Positions 6,543 through 14,954 of a stretch of 27,176 nt of DNA are shown here, piece after piece. Each line of letters opens with the position of its first letter. Within the stretch, counting starts at the first letter, position 1. Under the pieces are notes generated by a model. That model saw only the letters and a list, made by a program, of their open reading frames with translations, was not told the origin of the DNA and made no database searches. Source of the DNA: JBFMAE01 sp040756085 (GTDB lineage Bacteria > Desulfobacterota > BSN033 > UBA1163); the NCBI GenBank assembly GCA_040756085.1, contig JBFMAE010000084.1:1-27176 (forward strand), in the 5' to 3' direction. A program made the translations under genes and the position numbers.

Positions 6543-8750
6543 ATGTCCAGTGTTACTCGAAGAGGATTTATTAAATGGTTAACAGGGGGGGTGGCCCTTT
6601 TAGCTTCAGGTTTCCCTTCCCGAAGGAAACCCGAAGCCTTAGAGAGAGGAAAGAGTGTTTCCCGAACTACAGGCAGGATGCGAAAATCGATTCCCAGTGT
6701 CTGCATGATGTGTCCAGCCAGTTGCGGGATCTTAGGATATTTAGAATATGGGAAGGTCATTAACATTGGGGGAAATCCTCTCGATCCTAATAGTCGTGGC
6801 AGGGTCTGTGCAAAAGGGATTGCAGGTCTGAACCACCTTTACAATCCTGATCGCATCCCCACTCCATTGAGGCGAGTTGGAAAAAGAGGCGAGGGTCGGT
6901 GGAAGCAAATTTCCTGGAATGAGGCTTTTAATGAGATTGCCTTTCGGCTGAAGGGACTCCAAGCTGAAAGACAGCACCATGATTTCATCCTCCGTAATGC
7001 ATGGGATTTGTCCAGTAATGATTTGGCTTGGAGGTTTGCCTCTGCCTTTGACAGTTCAACCACTTTTCATCATGCGGTTCTGGAATCTCCCAATGGGGCC
7101 TTCGCCATCCATGATGTATCCGGTCACTCCATCGGAGTGGGTGATGTGTCCCATGCCCGATATATCCTCAACTTTGGAGCCAATCCTTACGAGTCCCATT
7201 ATTTACTTGTCCCTTTCATCCAGCGGCTGATTGATGCCAGGATCAATCTGGGGGCGAAACTGGTCACCTTTGATGTCAGGATTTCTCAAACGGCTGGGAA
7301 AAGCGATGAGTGGTTTCCGATTACCCCTGGAACTGACGGTATGGTCGTACTGGCGATGGCTAACATCATTGCGAGCGAAAGTCTCTGGGACAAGGAATTC
7401 ATTCAACGGTGGACCAATACCTCTCCTGCGCGGCTCTTGCGCCACCTCAGTGCCTATACACCCAAAAAGGCAGAGAGCGTGAGTGGAGTCCGGGCTTCGG
7501 ATATCAAACGCATTGCGGTGGAATTTGCTACAGCGAAACCAAGTGTCGCCATAGGAGGAGGGGGAGCCTTGAAACATATCAATGGTACTTCAAACCAAAA
7601 AAGTATCCTTCTCCTCAATGCGATGGTGGGAAGTCTGGATACAAAAGGAGGCTTCATCTTTCCTCAAGGTTATCTTTTCGACCCCCCTGATCCGAAGCCC
7701 CCAAAATCGCGGAGGATAAATCCGGAATCCCAGAACCTTTTTATCCGGGTCTCTCGGGGGACGCAGCCTGTCAGGGTTCTGATGACCCATATGGATAACG
7801 CCGTTTATAGAGGACCGAATTCAACACTCATTTCTCATGTCCTCCAGGATGAAAGCAAAATTCCTTTCCACGTCTCCATCGATCCATTCCTTAATGAAAG
7901 CAATCTCTATGCAGACATCGTGTTACCGGAGGCGAGTTACCTGGAACGTTGGGATCTTCTCTCACCTCCTCCGATGGACGGGATTCCTTATATCGCTTTG
8001 AGACAACCCATCGTTAAACCTATGGGACACTCCCTCCCCTTCCCAGATATTCTCATTGAGCTGGCCCAGCGGATCGGCGGTGGGATGGAGCGATATTTCA
8101 GATTTGGGAGGATGGAACATTATATTGAAGCCATGATCCGTAAGATTCCTAAGCTGGTGGATGCTGGAGGGATCGATTTTCTGATGGATAAGGGGATCTG
8201 GATCAATTCCGAATTGAAACCTGAACGAAAGAGATTGAAGACGCCCTCCGGAAAATATGAATTCGAACCCTCCCTTCCCACTTATTTGGCAATTCCACAT
8301 CACCAGCACCTGAAAAATGATGAATTTCATCTCATCACATTTCAGTGGAATGTCCACTCTTACTCCCAGACGGCCAATTGCAAGTGGCTCATGGAAATTG
8401 TCCATAGAAATCCCCTCTGGATCAATGAAGAAACAGCCAAGAGAATGAGTTTAAACAATGGTGATCGGGTCAGGATCACCTCTTCACTGGGCTCCTTAGT
8501 CACCCCTGTTTTTGTGACACAAGGAATTCATCCCCGGGTAGTTGCTCTCTCCGACAGTTTAGGGCGTTGGAACTATGGTCGGACTCCGCAAGGGAAGCCG
8601 TTTCGAAGTCAGGATCCAGAGACCGATCTTCTCTGGTGGGGAAAACATGAGACAGGTGTCCATCCAAATCCCATTATACCTATCCTTCAGGACCCTTTGG
8701 GGGAGGGACAAGGATGGATGGATACAGTGATCAAGTTAGAAAAGGTCTAA
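6543..8750 (+). CDS. Tat-exported molybdopterin oxidoreductase-family catalytic subunit (Psr/Phs/Ttr/Qrc group)
   Basis: The protein has 735 residues with a twin-arginine signal (SVTRRGFIKW, residues 3-12), then an N-terminal [4Fe-4S] site with C54, C57, C61 and C89. The ARYILNFGANPYESHY segment (205-220) and the C-terminal region around 595-735 are typical of the bis-MGD enzyme fold. The ribosome site GGAGG lies 6 bases before the ATG. The place where Psr/Phs/Fdh enzymes carry the Cys or Sec ligand (C-x-S-P) reads LESP here (180-183), so a protein Cys ligand seems absent. That is known for arsenite oxidase and for the Mo-free QrcB-type subunits. With PsrB- and PsrC-like partners it belongs to a quinone-linked CISM complex; substrate is unknown. 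Confidence 0.87.
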   Translation: MSSVTRRGFIKWLTGGVALLASGFPSRRKPEALERGKSVSRTTGRMRKSIPSVCMMCPASCGILGYLEYGKVINIGGNPLDPNSRGRVCAKGIAGLNHLYNPDRIPTPLRRVGKRGEGRWKQISWNEAFNEIAFRLKGLQAERQHHDFILRNAWDLSSNDLAWRFASAFDSSTTFHHAVLESPNGAFAIHDVSGHSIGVGDVSHARYILNFGANPYESHYLLVPFIQRLIDARINLGAKLVTFDVRISQTAGKSDEWFPITPGTDGMVVLAMANIIASESLWDKEFIQRWTNTSPARLLRHLSAYTPKKAESVSGVRASDIKRIAVEFATAKPSVAIGGGGALKHINGTSNQKSILLLNAMVGSLDTKGGFIFPQGYLFDPPDPKPPKSRRINPESQNLFIRVSRGTQPVRVLMTHMDNAVYRGPNSTLISHVLQDESKIPFHVSIDPFLNESNLYADIVLPEASYLERWDLLSPPPMDGIPYIALRQPIVKPMGHSLPFPDILIELAQRIGGGMERYFRFGRMEHYIEAMIRKIPKLVDAGGIDFLMDKGIWINSELKPERKRLKTPSGKYEFEPSLPTYLAIPHHQHLKNDEFHLITFQWNVHSYSQTANCKWLMEIVHRNPLWINEETAKRMSLNNGDRVRITSSLGSLVTPVFVTQGIHPRVVALSDSLGRWNYGRTPQGKPFRSQDPETDLLWWGKHETGVHPNPIIPILQDPLGEGQGWMDTVIKLEKV

Positions 8751-8807
8751 ATCCCCCTTTCCCCCTTTTTCTTTCCCCCCAAATTTAAGGGGGTTAGGGG
8801 GATTTTA
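8748..8807. repeat. C-run/G-run palindromic repeat, copy B
   Basis: Begins within the TAA stop codon of the molybdopterin gene and reads CTAAATCCCCC, several C-rich tracts, AAATTTAAGG, then GGGGGATTTTAG. It forms a strong hairpin between this gene and the slipin gene, and could limit read-through or protect the upstream RNA. Confidence 0.75.
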
Positions 8808-8866
8808 GACGTAGACCGGAAACAAATAGAACAATGTTGTTTTCTAAAAATTGACAAGGAGGAAAC

Positions 8867-9664
8867 ATGTTAATGGAAACCATTCGTTGGATGTCTTTAA
8901 TAATCATTGCAGGACTTGCCGGGATCACTCTTCTGAGTCTCGCCATCAAGATCGTCAGACAGTATGAGCGAGGCGTTGTTCTCCGATTCGGCCGACTCAT
9001 CAAAACGAGAGAACCTGGCTTCAATCTAATCATCCCTATCGTTGACCGGATGATCAAGGTCGAGCTCCGCGTTGTCACTATGGTAGTGGAACCTCAGGTG
9101 GTCATCACCAAAGATAACGTGACCATCAAGGTGGATGCTGTTGTCTACTTCATGGTGGTCGATCCTGTGAAGGCGGTCATCCAGGTGGCCGACTATATCA
9201 AGGCAACCTCACAGATCGCCCTCACTACTCTACGGAGCGTTTTAGGACAATCTGACTTGGATGAACTCCTCTTCGAGCGGGATAAGATTAACAAACGCTT
9301 GAGGGAAATTATTGATCAACATACCGAGCCTTGGGGGGTAATGGTGAGCGTCGTAGAGGTGAAGGATGTCCAATTGCCTGATGCGATGCAGCGGGCCATG
9401 GCGAGGCAGGCAGAGGCAGAGCGGGAGAAGCGGGCAAAGGTCATCCATGCCCAGGGAGAATATCAGGCCGCAGAGACCCTTCGCCAGGCTGCCCGAATCC
9501 TCTCCATCGAGCCTGCTGCCATTCAGTTAAGATACCTCCAGACGCTCACAGAAATTGCAGGGGAGAAGAATAGCACCATTATCCCCATCCCCCTGGAAAT
9601 CGCCAATACCCTTCAGGCCATGGGCAAAAAGGTTGGGACCCCGGATATGCTGACGAATGAGTAA
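8867..9664 (+). CDS. slipin / stomatin-like SPFH (band 7) membrane protein
   Basis: The 265-residue protein has one N-terminal membrane helix (about 6-30), followed by a typical SPFH domain: QYERGVVLRFGRLIKTREPG, the LRVVTMVVEPQVVITKDNV strand pair, and the RSVLGQSDLDELLFERDKIN signature. A long charged helix with AEAEREKRAKVIHAQGEYQAAE precedes the C-terminal tail. Length matches the slipin group. Such proteins form ring-like oligomers on the membrane and organise other membrane proteins; many partner with an NfeD protein, which is not found here. Strong ribosome site AAGGAGG. It sits between the CISM operon and a 12-haem cytochrome, so a scaffold role for these is a reasonable inference. 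Confidence 0.93.
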   Translation: MLMETIRWMSLIIIAGLAGITLLSLAIKIVRQYERGVVLRFGRLIKTREPGFNLIIPIVDRMIKVELRVVTMVVEPQVVITKDNVTIKVDAVVYFMVVDPVKAVIQVADYIKATSQIALTTLRSVLGQSDLDELLFERDKINKRLREIIDQHTEPWGVMVSVVEVKDVQLPDAMQRAMARQAEAEREKRAKVIHAQGEYQAAETLRQAARILSIEPAAIQLRYLQTLTEIAGEKNSTIIPIPLEIANTLQAMGKKVGTPDMLTNE

Positions 9665-9678
9665 TAGGGAGGATTGCG

Positions 9679-10914
9679 TTGACATTGAAAATTCCTCGTC
9701 TTCCTTTCTGGGTCTGGGCCTTAGGGGGGGTCATGACGGTATTGGCCTTTAATGCAGCCATCACCCTGCCCACTTATACCACAACTAAGAAGGAATTCTG
9801 TCTCACCTGTCACCATCAGCAGAGGGAATCTTCTTTTTGGGAACAATCGACCCTGCATCCCGATATTAACTGCTCGGAGTGTCATGCCACAGGGCACGCT
9901 TTGATGCCGAGTATCAACATCTTCCCTCTTAAAGGCGAAGGAGAACATGCAGGTTTTTCTGCCAAACTTGACCAGATCAATCCAAACTGTATTCGCTGCC
10001 ATCAGCGCGTCTTCGATGTGGAATCAGCCTCTCCTCGAATTAACCCTTACAGTATCTGGATTCCACACCGCTTTCATATCCAGCAACTGAAAAACTCCTG
10101 TACCTCCTGCCACTACAATATTTACCACGACCCTCATGATCTACCCACCTTTCGGCCTCCCAAAGAGGCATGTTTCGAATGTCACAGGAGGGATAAAACC
10201 GCGTGTTCGACATGCCACCCAAAGGGGGCCATTCCTCTACCCAAAACCGTTGAGGTTTCCCATTCGGAGTGCAATAAATGCCATAGGGGTTTTGAAGATA
10301 CAAAGATTAAGATTTTCGGTCTCCCCTTCCCTCACCGAAAACATATCGCAAGAATACTTAACTGCAACGTTTGTCATGCCACCGGAGAGGAACACGGAAA
10401 GATTCTGAAGACGAGAATTGAATGCCTGAAGTGCCATCATCAAACCGCATCGAAATGCATCGATTGCCACGAGACACAGGTTCAATTCATCCGGGGAGAG
10501 GCCTTAGGCGAAAAAGAGCCTCAGACTGATGTGATGGCCGAAGGAGTAAAATGCATCGAATGCCACAGCACCATCCCGAAAGGGCACTCCCTGACGGAGG
10601 TCAAAAAGACCTGCGTTCAATGTCATGAAGCCCGATATGAAAAGATGACAGACGAATGGCAAAAGGAAATCTCTGATAGAATGAAGAAGTTGAGACTCTC
10701 TCTTGAAACCTTAACGTTCCAGAAAAAAATGGCACCCGATCCTGAGAAAAGGAAGATTGAAGCATTCATAAAAGAGGCAGAAGACCTTCTTAGAGCAATT
10801 GATGAAGATAAGAGCAAAGGGGTTCACAACTTCGTCTATGCACAAAAATTGTTGTCGAAGTCTGAAGAAAAGGTTCTTTCCACAAAGAGGATCATTTCGA
10901 AATGGTTAGAATAA
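9679..10914 (+). CDS. membrane-anchored 12-haem c-type cytochrome with helical C-terminal domain
   Basis: The 411-residue protein starts at TTG with GGGAGGA 5 bases upstream; no earlier in-frame start fits. An uncleaved N-terminal helix (about 8-32) is followed by TTKKEFCLTCH, like the NapC/NirT/NrfH anchors. Twelve CXXCH motifs lie between residues 41 and 316. The last 95 residues have no haem, are strongly helical and charged, and contain GVHNFVYAQKLL, which recalls the C-terminal helix bundle of NrfA-like cytochromes. It follows the slipin gene by 14 bases, so the two are one operon. Likely role: moving electrons between the membrane quinone complex and periplasmic carriers. No known 12-haem family can be named with certainty. 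Confidence 0.88.
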   Translation: MTLKIPRLPFWVWALGGVMTVLAFNAAITLPTYTTTKKEFCLTCHHQQRESSFWEQSTLHPDINCSECHATGHALMPSINIFPLKGEGEHAGFSAKLDQINPNCIRCHQRVFDVESASPRINPYSIWIPHRFHIQQLKNSCTSCHYNIYHDPHDLPTFRPPKEACFECHRRDKTACSTCHPKGAIPLPKTVEVSHSECNKCHRGFEDTKIKIFGLPFPHRKHIARILNCNVCHATGEEHGKILKTRIECLKCHHQTASKCIDCHETQVQFIRGEALGEKEPQTDVMAEGVKCIECHSTIPKGHSLTEVKKTCVQCHEARYEKMTDEWQKEISDRMKKLRLSLETLTFQKKMAPDPEKRKIEAFIKEAEDLLRAIDEDKSKGVHNFVYAQKLLSKSEEKVLSTKRIISKWLE

Positions 10915-10965
10915 GCGAACCTTCTTTGAGGCAACCTGCCTGACACTGGCAGAAAGGAGGGTAAA

Positions 10966-11289
10966 ATGGAAACGAAAATGTTTAGCAAAAGTTGGGTTTC
11001 ATCAATTATTAATTATTCAATTCTTATCTGGACAATCATCTGTTTCATAGGGACCTGGGTCATAATCATTAAATATGGAATCCTTCTGGAGGGGTTGATT
11101 GCATTGGTGGTGACCTTCTTCTTTGCTGCTATTATCTGGGCAATCCCTTTTGCGGGATTTATCCTTTTAACCCTTTTTGTTACTCCCCCAGAGGAGCCAT
11201 CTCATTATATGATGTTTAGAGACTTAATTAAAAAACCGTTACCTTTTAGAGACTTGATTAGAAAAGGGATGAGAAGAAGTTCAGAGTAG
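10966..11289 (+). CDS. small membrane protein with repeated FRDLI tail, unknown function
   Basis: The protein has 107 residues with a basic start and two to three membrane helices (about 15-36, 40-56, 57-75), then a soluble basic tail. A good ribosome site, AAAGGAGGG, lies 4 bases before the ATG. The tail holds two copies of FRDLI-(K/R)-K-x spaced ten residues apart, produced by a 30-base tandem duplication. It is 51 bases from the 12-haem gene and may belong to the same transcript. No family recognised; a small accessory subunit of the membrane complex is possible. Confidence 0.65.
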   Translation: METKMFSKSWVSSIINYSILIWTIICFIGTWVIIIKYGILLEGLIALVVTFFFAAIIWAIPFAGFILLTLFVTPPEEPSHYMMFRDLIKKPLPFRDLIRKGMRRSSE

Positions 11290-11344
11290 TTAAAACAAGG
11301 CGACTTATTCAATTCGTGATGGTTGCAAAGGAGGCAAGAAAAAA

Positions 11345-11896
11345 ATGAAAGAGAGCGAATATCCTTATCTTTCGGCTTTTATGCAAATTACGAGAGCGAT
11401 CAGTTCCTCTTTAGATCTTAACGAGGTTCTCCATCTGATTGTGAAAAGCACCTGCGAGACCACCGGTTCAAAAGGATGCACTCTGATGCTCTTGGATGAG
11501 AAGGGTGATAGGTTGGAGGTGAAGTCATACTACGGATTAAGCGATCAATATGTTGGAAAGGGCCCTCTCTCTGCGGACAAATCGATCTCCGATACACTCA
11601 GGGGTGTACCCATCGTCATTGAAGATGCCGCCTCAGATCCAAGGGTTCAATATCCTCAAGAGGCAAAGAAGGAAGGGATTGCTTCCATCGTTTCTGTGCC
11701 GATCATTTTAAGAGGCAGAATTTTCGGGGTCCTTCGTCTCTATACCTCTGTCCCATGTCGATTCACAGATGATGATATCGATTTTCTCTCTGCCATTGCC
11801 ATGCAGAGTGGTCTCGCCATTGAAAATGCGAAGATGTATGAGTATGTAAAAGTGAATTATGAAAAACTGATGGCTTCTTCTTCGATCATGAAATGA
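11345..11896 (+). CDS. stand-alone GAF-domain protein
   Basis: The 183-residue protein has the run of a GAF domain over residues 8-165: ITRAISSSLDLNEVLHLIV, then CTLMLLDEKGDRLEVKSYYGL, SISDTLRGVPIVIEDAASDPRV, IASIVSVPIILRGRIFGVLRLYT and FLSAIAMQSGLAIENA. There is no attached kinase, cyclase or DNA-binding domain, so it is a small-molecule or redox sensor acting through a partner. Strong ribosome site AAAGGAGG. Three cysteines (about 38, 46 and 137) are present, two in the part of the domain that in other GAF proteins lines the pocket. It lies between the small membrane protein and the largest cytochrome. Its output is not evident. Confidence 0.88.
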   Translation: MKESEYPYLSAFMQITRAISSSLDLNEVLHLIVKSTCETTGSKGCTLMLLDEKGDRLEVKSYYGLSDQYVGKGPLSADKSISDTLRGVPIVIEDAASDPRVQYPQEAKKEGIASIVSVPIILRGRIFGVLRLYTSVPCRFTDDDIDFLSAIAMQSGLAIENAKMYEYVKVNYEKLMASSSIMK

Positions 11897-12147
11897 TCCA
11901 ATCTATTTATAACAGAGATGAAATGGCTTATATTTGACTGATCACCATTTTGCGATAATTTACAGAAAAATATACCGTTAATCCCCTCACAAGAAATGAG
12001 TTATATATTAAACATTTGATAATCAAGAAATGCTTCTTGGGCAGAAAAAAGCCCTTACATAATTATTTAAAATTTGTTCTTTATAAAAAGATTAATATTT
12101 TCCTCATTGCTCAAGATTTAATAATTCTAAATGAGAAGAGGTATGTA

Positions 12148-13824
12148 ATGAAGAACATTCTCTTGATGATTTTTTTTGGACTTTCTCTTTTTATAGCCAG
12201 ACTCACATGGGCTGCTGATGAGAGTTTTCATATCATCTATCCCATAGACCATAGCATCATCAAGTGGGAGAGGGTCAGGGTGATTGGACTGGTCAAGGAT
12301 CCTTCCATAAAGAACCTCATGTGCCAGGTGAAGGGTGGGGAGGTCATTGGAAGTCCTATTATTTCTGTTATAAAAGGAGCTTTCACCCTTTCAATTCGCC
12401 TCAAAAAAGGATTGAACGAGATATCCATCTTGGATCAAAGTGGGCGCACCCCGCAAGAGGTCTCTATCTATTTCTCAAAAGAAGATGTCAAACCACCAGA
12501 AGGGTTTCGACCCTATTTCACACATTTCCCTTTAGATAGAGAAGAACAATGTCAAGATTGTCACAACCTGAAGGGAGAGCCCCTATCCTACAAAAAGATC
12601 ATCCCCATTGCTACCTGCAGCACAGGCCAATGCCATTCTCAGATGGGAAAGGGGAAGTTTGTCCATGGGCCGGTTGGCTCAGGGACATGTATTGCATGTC
12701 ACAATCCCCATGGGACACTCAACCCCAGTATGGTTACGAGACCTGGAGGAGAGGGATGCTACATCTGTCATGATACCCAAAGGGAAGCATTTAAGGGTAA
12801 AGTGATTCATTCACCTGTATCAGAAGGTGGATGCAGTGATTGTCATGATCCCCATCAATCTTCTCTAAAATTTCAATTAAAGGGTGCTTCGCAGCAAGAT
12901 CTTTGCTTTAATTGCCACGACTCCAATCTCGTCAAGCAAAGCAATCTTCACACACCGGTCAAAGGAGGGGATTGTATTGCCTGCCACAACGCTCATTCCT
13001 CCCCCAATGAGAAATTACTGACCATGACTTTAGAAAAGATCTGTTTTTCCTGTCATGAGGAGATGGAAAAGGAGCTGAAGAAGAAATATATCCACAAACC
13101 CGTCAAGGGAAATTGCCAGAAGTGTCATGACCCCCATGCTTCTTCACAGAAGGCTCAGTTACGGAAAGTGCAAATTGAGATGTGCATTGATTGTCATAAA
13201 CCTATCCATCCTAAAATAATCCAATCCATTACTGGGGCAAAGTTCCCTCACCAACCCATTCAAAAAGGGAATTGCTCATCATGCCATGGTGTTCATTTCA
13301 CTGACTTTGAGAAGCTCTTAAAGTCTCCACTAAAGGATATCTGTTTCACCTGTCATAAAGATCTGAACGAGAAGGTAAAAACAAGCAAGTTTTTTCATGG
13401 CCCTGTTGTCCAGAATGACTGTGCAGCCTGTCATGACACCCATGGTTCTCCCAATCCAAGAATCTTAAGGAGTTATTTCCCGGCTGAGTTTTACATCCCT
13501 TATAAGACAGAAAACTATGCTATCTGTTTCGACTGCCACAATAAGGATATAGCCCTTAATGTCAAGACTCTGGAGTTGACCGATTTCAGGAACGGAGACC
13601 GAAACCTCCATTTTGTGCATGTGAATAAGAGAAAAGGAAGGAGCTGTAAGGCATGTCACGAGGTTCACTCTGGAAACCAGTCGAAACATATCAGGGAGGA
13701 AGTCCCTTATGGAAAAATGTGGAGTTATCCCATTCGTTATACAAAAACCCCGACGGGGGGAACCTGTGTGGTGGGTTGCCACAAACCACTTTCCTATGAC
13801 CGGTCAAATCCTGTAAGATACTAA
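12148..13824 (+). CDS. large periplasmic c-type cytochrome, 14 canonical plus 2 non-canonical haem sites (doubled-CXXCH repeats)
   Basis: The protein has 558 residues from the ATG at 12148, which has GAGAAGAGG upstream and a clear signal peptide (to about TWA-A, residue 22). The frame is open upstream to a TTG at 12016, but that part is AT-rich and would bury the signal. Residues 25-120 form a haem-free, beta-rich Ig-like domain (IIYPIDHSIIKWERVRVIG). From residue 135 on come 14 CXXCH motifs in repeats of the form H-x-PV-x-G-x-C-x2-CH-x-PH, the doubled-CXXCH type. In addition there is a C-x4-CH at 157 and a C-x3-CH at 540. It ends as a soluble protein. Probably a long haem wire or electron store in the periplasm. 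Confidence 0.9.
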   Translation: MKNILLMIFFGLSLFIARLTWAADESFHIIYPIDHSIIKWERVRVIGLVKDPSIKNLMCQVKGGEVIGSPIISVIKGAFTLSIRLKKGLNEISILDQSGRTPQEVSIYFSKEDVKPPEGFRPYFTHFPLDREEQCQDCHNLKGEPLSYKKIIPIATCSTGQCHSQMGKGKFVHGPVGSGTCIACHNPHGTLNPSMVTRPGGEGCYICHDTQREAFKGKVIHSPVSEGGCSDCHDPHQSSLKFQLKGASQQDLCFNCHDSNLVKQSNLHTPVKGGDCIACHNAHSSPNEKLLTMTLEKICFSCHEEMEKELKKKYIHKPVKGNCQKCHDPHASSQKAQLRKVQIEMCIDCHKPIHPKIIQSITGAKFPHQPIQKGNCSSCHGVHFTDFEKLLKSPLKDICFTCHKDLNEKVKTSKFFHGPVVQNDCAACHDTHGSPNPRILRSYFPAEFYIPYKTENYAICFDCHNKDIALNVKTLELTDFRNGDRNLHFVHVNKRKGRSCKACHEVHSGNQSKHIREEVPYGKMWSYPIRYTKTPTGGTCVVGCHKPLSYDRSNPVRY

Positions 13825-13937
13825 AAATTATTGTAAAAAATATACTCTAACCCTTTACTTTTCTCATATAATATTTTATTTTTAGGCACATTTTCTTAGG
13901 GGGGATATAGTTGAGAAGGTAGGAGGTTTTTACGAAT

Positions 13938-14954
13938 TTGGTTTTTTTAAAGGGTAGATCAATAACCTATCTACTTCTACCTTTACTCCTTTGTGGGCTT
14001 TCCTCCCCCTCTTCCGCCTTTGCCTTCCGCACTCTTGAGATCGGGAAGAAAGTCCCTGAAATTCAACAGAAGGATGTCGATGGTAAGGAGTTAACCCTTT
14101 CATCGATCAAAGGGGGGAAAGTGGTCCTTCTTTTCTGGGGGGTTGATACCGCGGTCAAGGAGAAGAGATCCTTGAGTTTGATGAACCGTTTGGAAAGCCT
14201 TTATCGTAAGTTCAAGGAAGAAGGCCTCCAATTTATTTCCATTATTTCAGATCCCGATTCGAGAGAGAAGGTTAAAACCTTGAAGCAACAGTATTCTTGG
14301 ACCCATCCTATTCTTCTTGATGAAAAGAGAGAAGTTTATGGTGCTTATGGGGTTTATATCATTCCCACCGTAGGGATATTGGATGAAGAGAAGAGGCTTA
14401 TCAAAGCACTCCCTTTTACCCATTCGATAGAAGAAGACGTTCAGGGAGAAATCTTGGTAGCCCTGGGAAAGAAGACAGCCGAGGAATTGGAGAGAGAGCG
14501 GCATCCAAAGGAAACTCTTCTGCCGGAGAATAAAAGGAAGGCTCAGAGCCATTTTAATCTGGGCAGGAGTCTTCTTGAAAAGGGATCGATCGAAAAGGCA
14601 AAGGAAGAGTTTCTAAAGGCCATCGAGCTCGATGCCGATTACGGAGAGGCCTATGTGAGCCTGGGAATGGTCTACTTGAAAGAGAAAAATCCGGAAGAGG
14701 CCCTTCGGTCTTTTGAAAAAGGGGGCAGCTTAAACCCTTCCCTCAGGCAGGGGCATCTGGGGTTGGCTCACGTTTTCGAAGCGAGAGGGCAGAATTCGAA
14801 AGCCATTGAGAAACTGGAGGAATGGTTAAAGACGCAAAAGGGGACGCCCGATCTTCATTACTACCTCGGGAGGCTTTACGAAAAGGAAGGGCTGAAAGAG
14901 AGGGCCTTGTCAGAATATAAGAAGGCGCTCCAATTTATTTTTAAGGAGGAATGA
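13938..14954 (+). CDS. exported redoxin-fold protein without CXXC, fused to TPR repeats
   Basis: The 338-residue protein starts at TTG with AGGAGG 11 bases upstream, followed by a signal peptide to about residue 33. Residues 35-180 read as a TlpA/peroxiredoxin-like domain (GKKVPEIQQKDVDGKELTLSS, then GKVVLLFWG, then YGVYIIPTVGILDEE with the cis-Pro of thioredoxins). At the active-site position, where WCxxC is expected, the sequence is FWGVDTAVKE, so it has no redox cysteine pair. Residues 205-338 are three to four TPR units (AQSHFNLGRSLLEKG; AYVSLGMVYLKEKNPEEA; LHYYLGRLYEKEG). It overlaps the kinase gene by four bases (ATGA), so it is probably a periplasmic partner of that sensor. Confidence 0.85.
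   Translation: MVFLKGRSITYLLLPLLLCGLSSPSSAFAFRTLEIGKKVPEIQQKDVDGKELTLSSIKGGKVVLLFWGVDTAVKEKRSLSLMNRLESLYRKFKEEGLQFISIISDPDSREKVKTLKQQYSWTHPILLDEKREVYGAYGVYIIPTVGILDEEKRLIKALPFTHSIEEDVQGEILVALGKKTAEELERERHPKETLLPENKRKAQSHFNLGRSLLEKGSIEKAKEEFLKAIELDADYGEAYVSLGMVYLKEKNPEEALRSFEKGGSLNPSLRQGHLGLAHVFEARGQNSKAIEKLEEWLKTQKGTPDLHYYLGRLYEKEGLKERALSEYKKALQFIFKEE

Noticed and set aside
12016..12147. 44-codon N-terminal extension of the large cytochrome from a TTG
   Set aside because: AT-rich, no ribosome site, and would place a clear signal peptide inside the protein; ATG 12148 has a site and a proper signal.
13881..13900. Possible sigma-54 site (AGGCAC) before the redoxin-TPR gene
   Set aside because: The GGCAC half is present but the TTGC half at the required spacing is not (CTTA instead).
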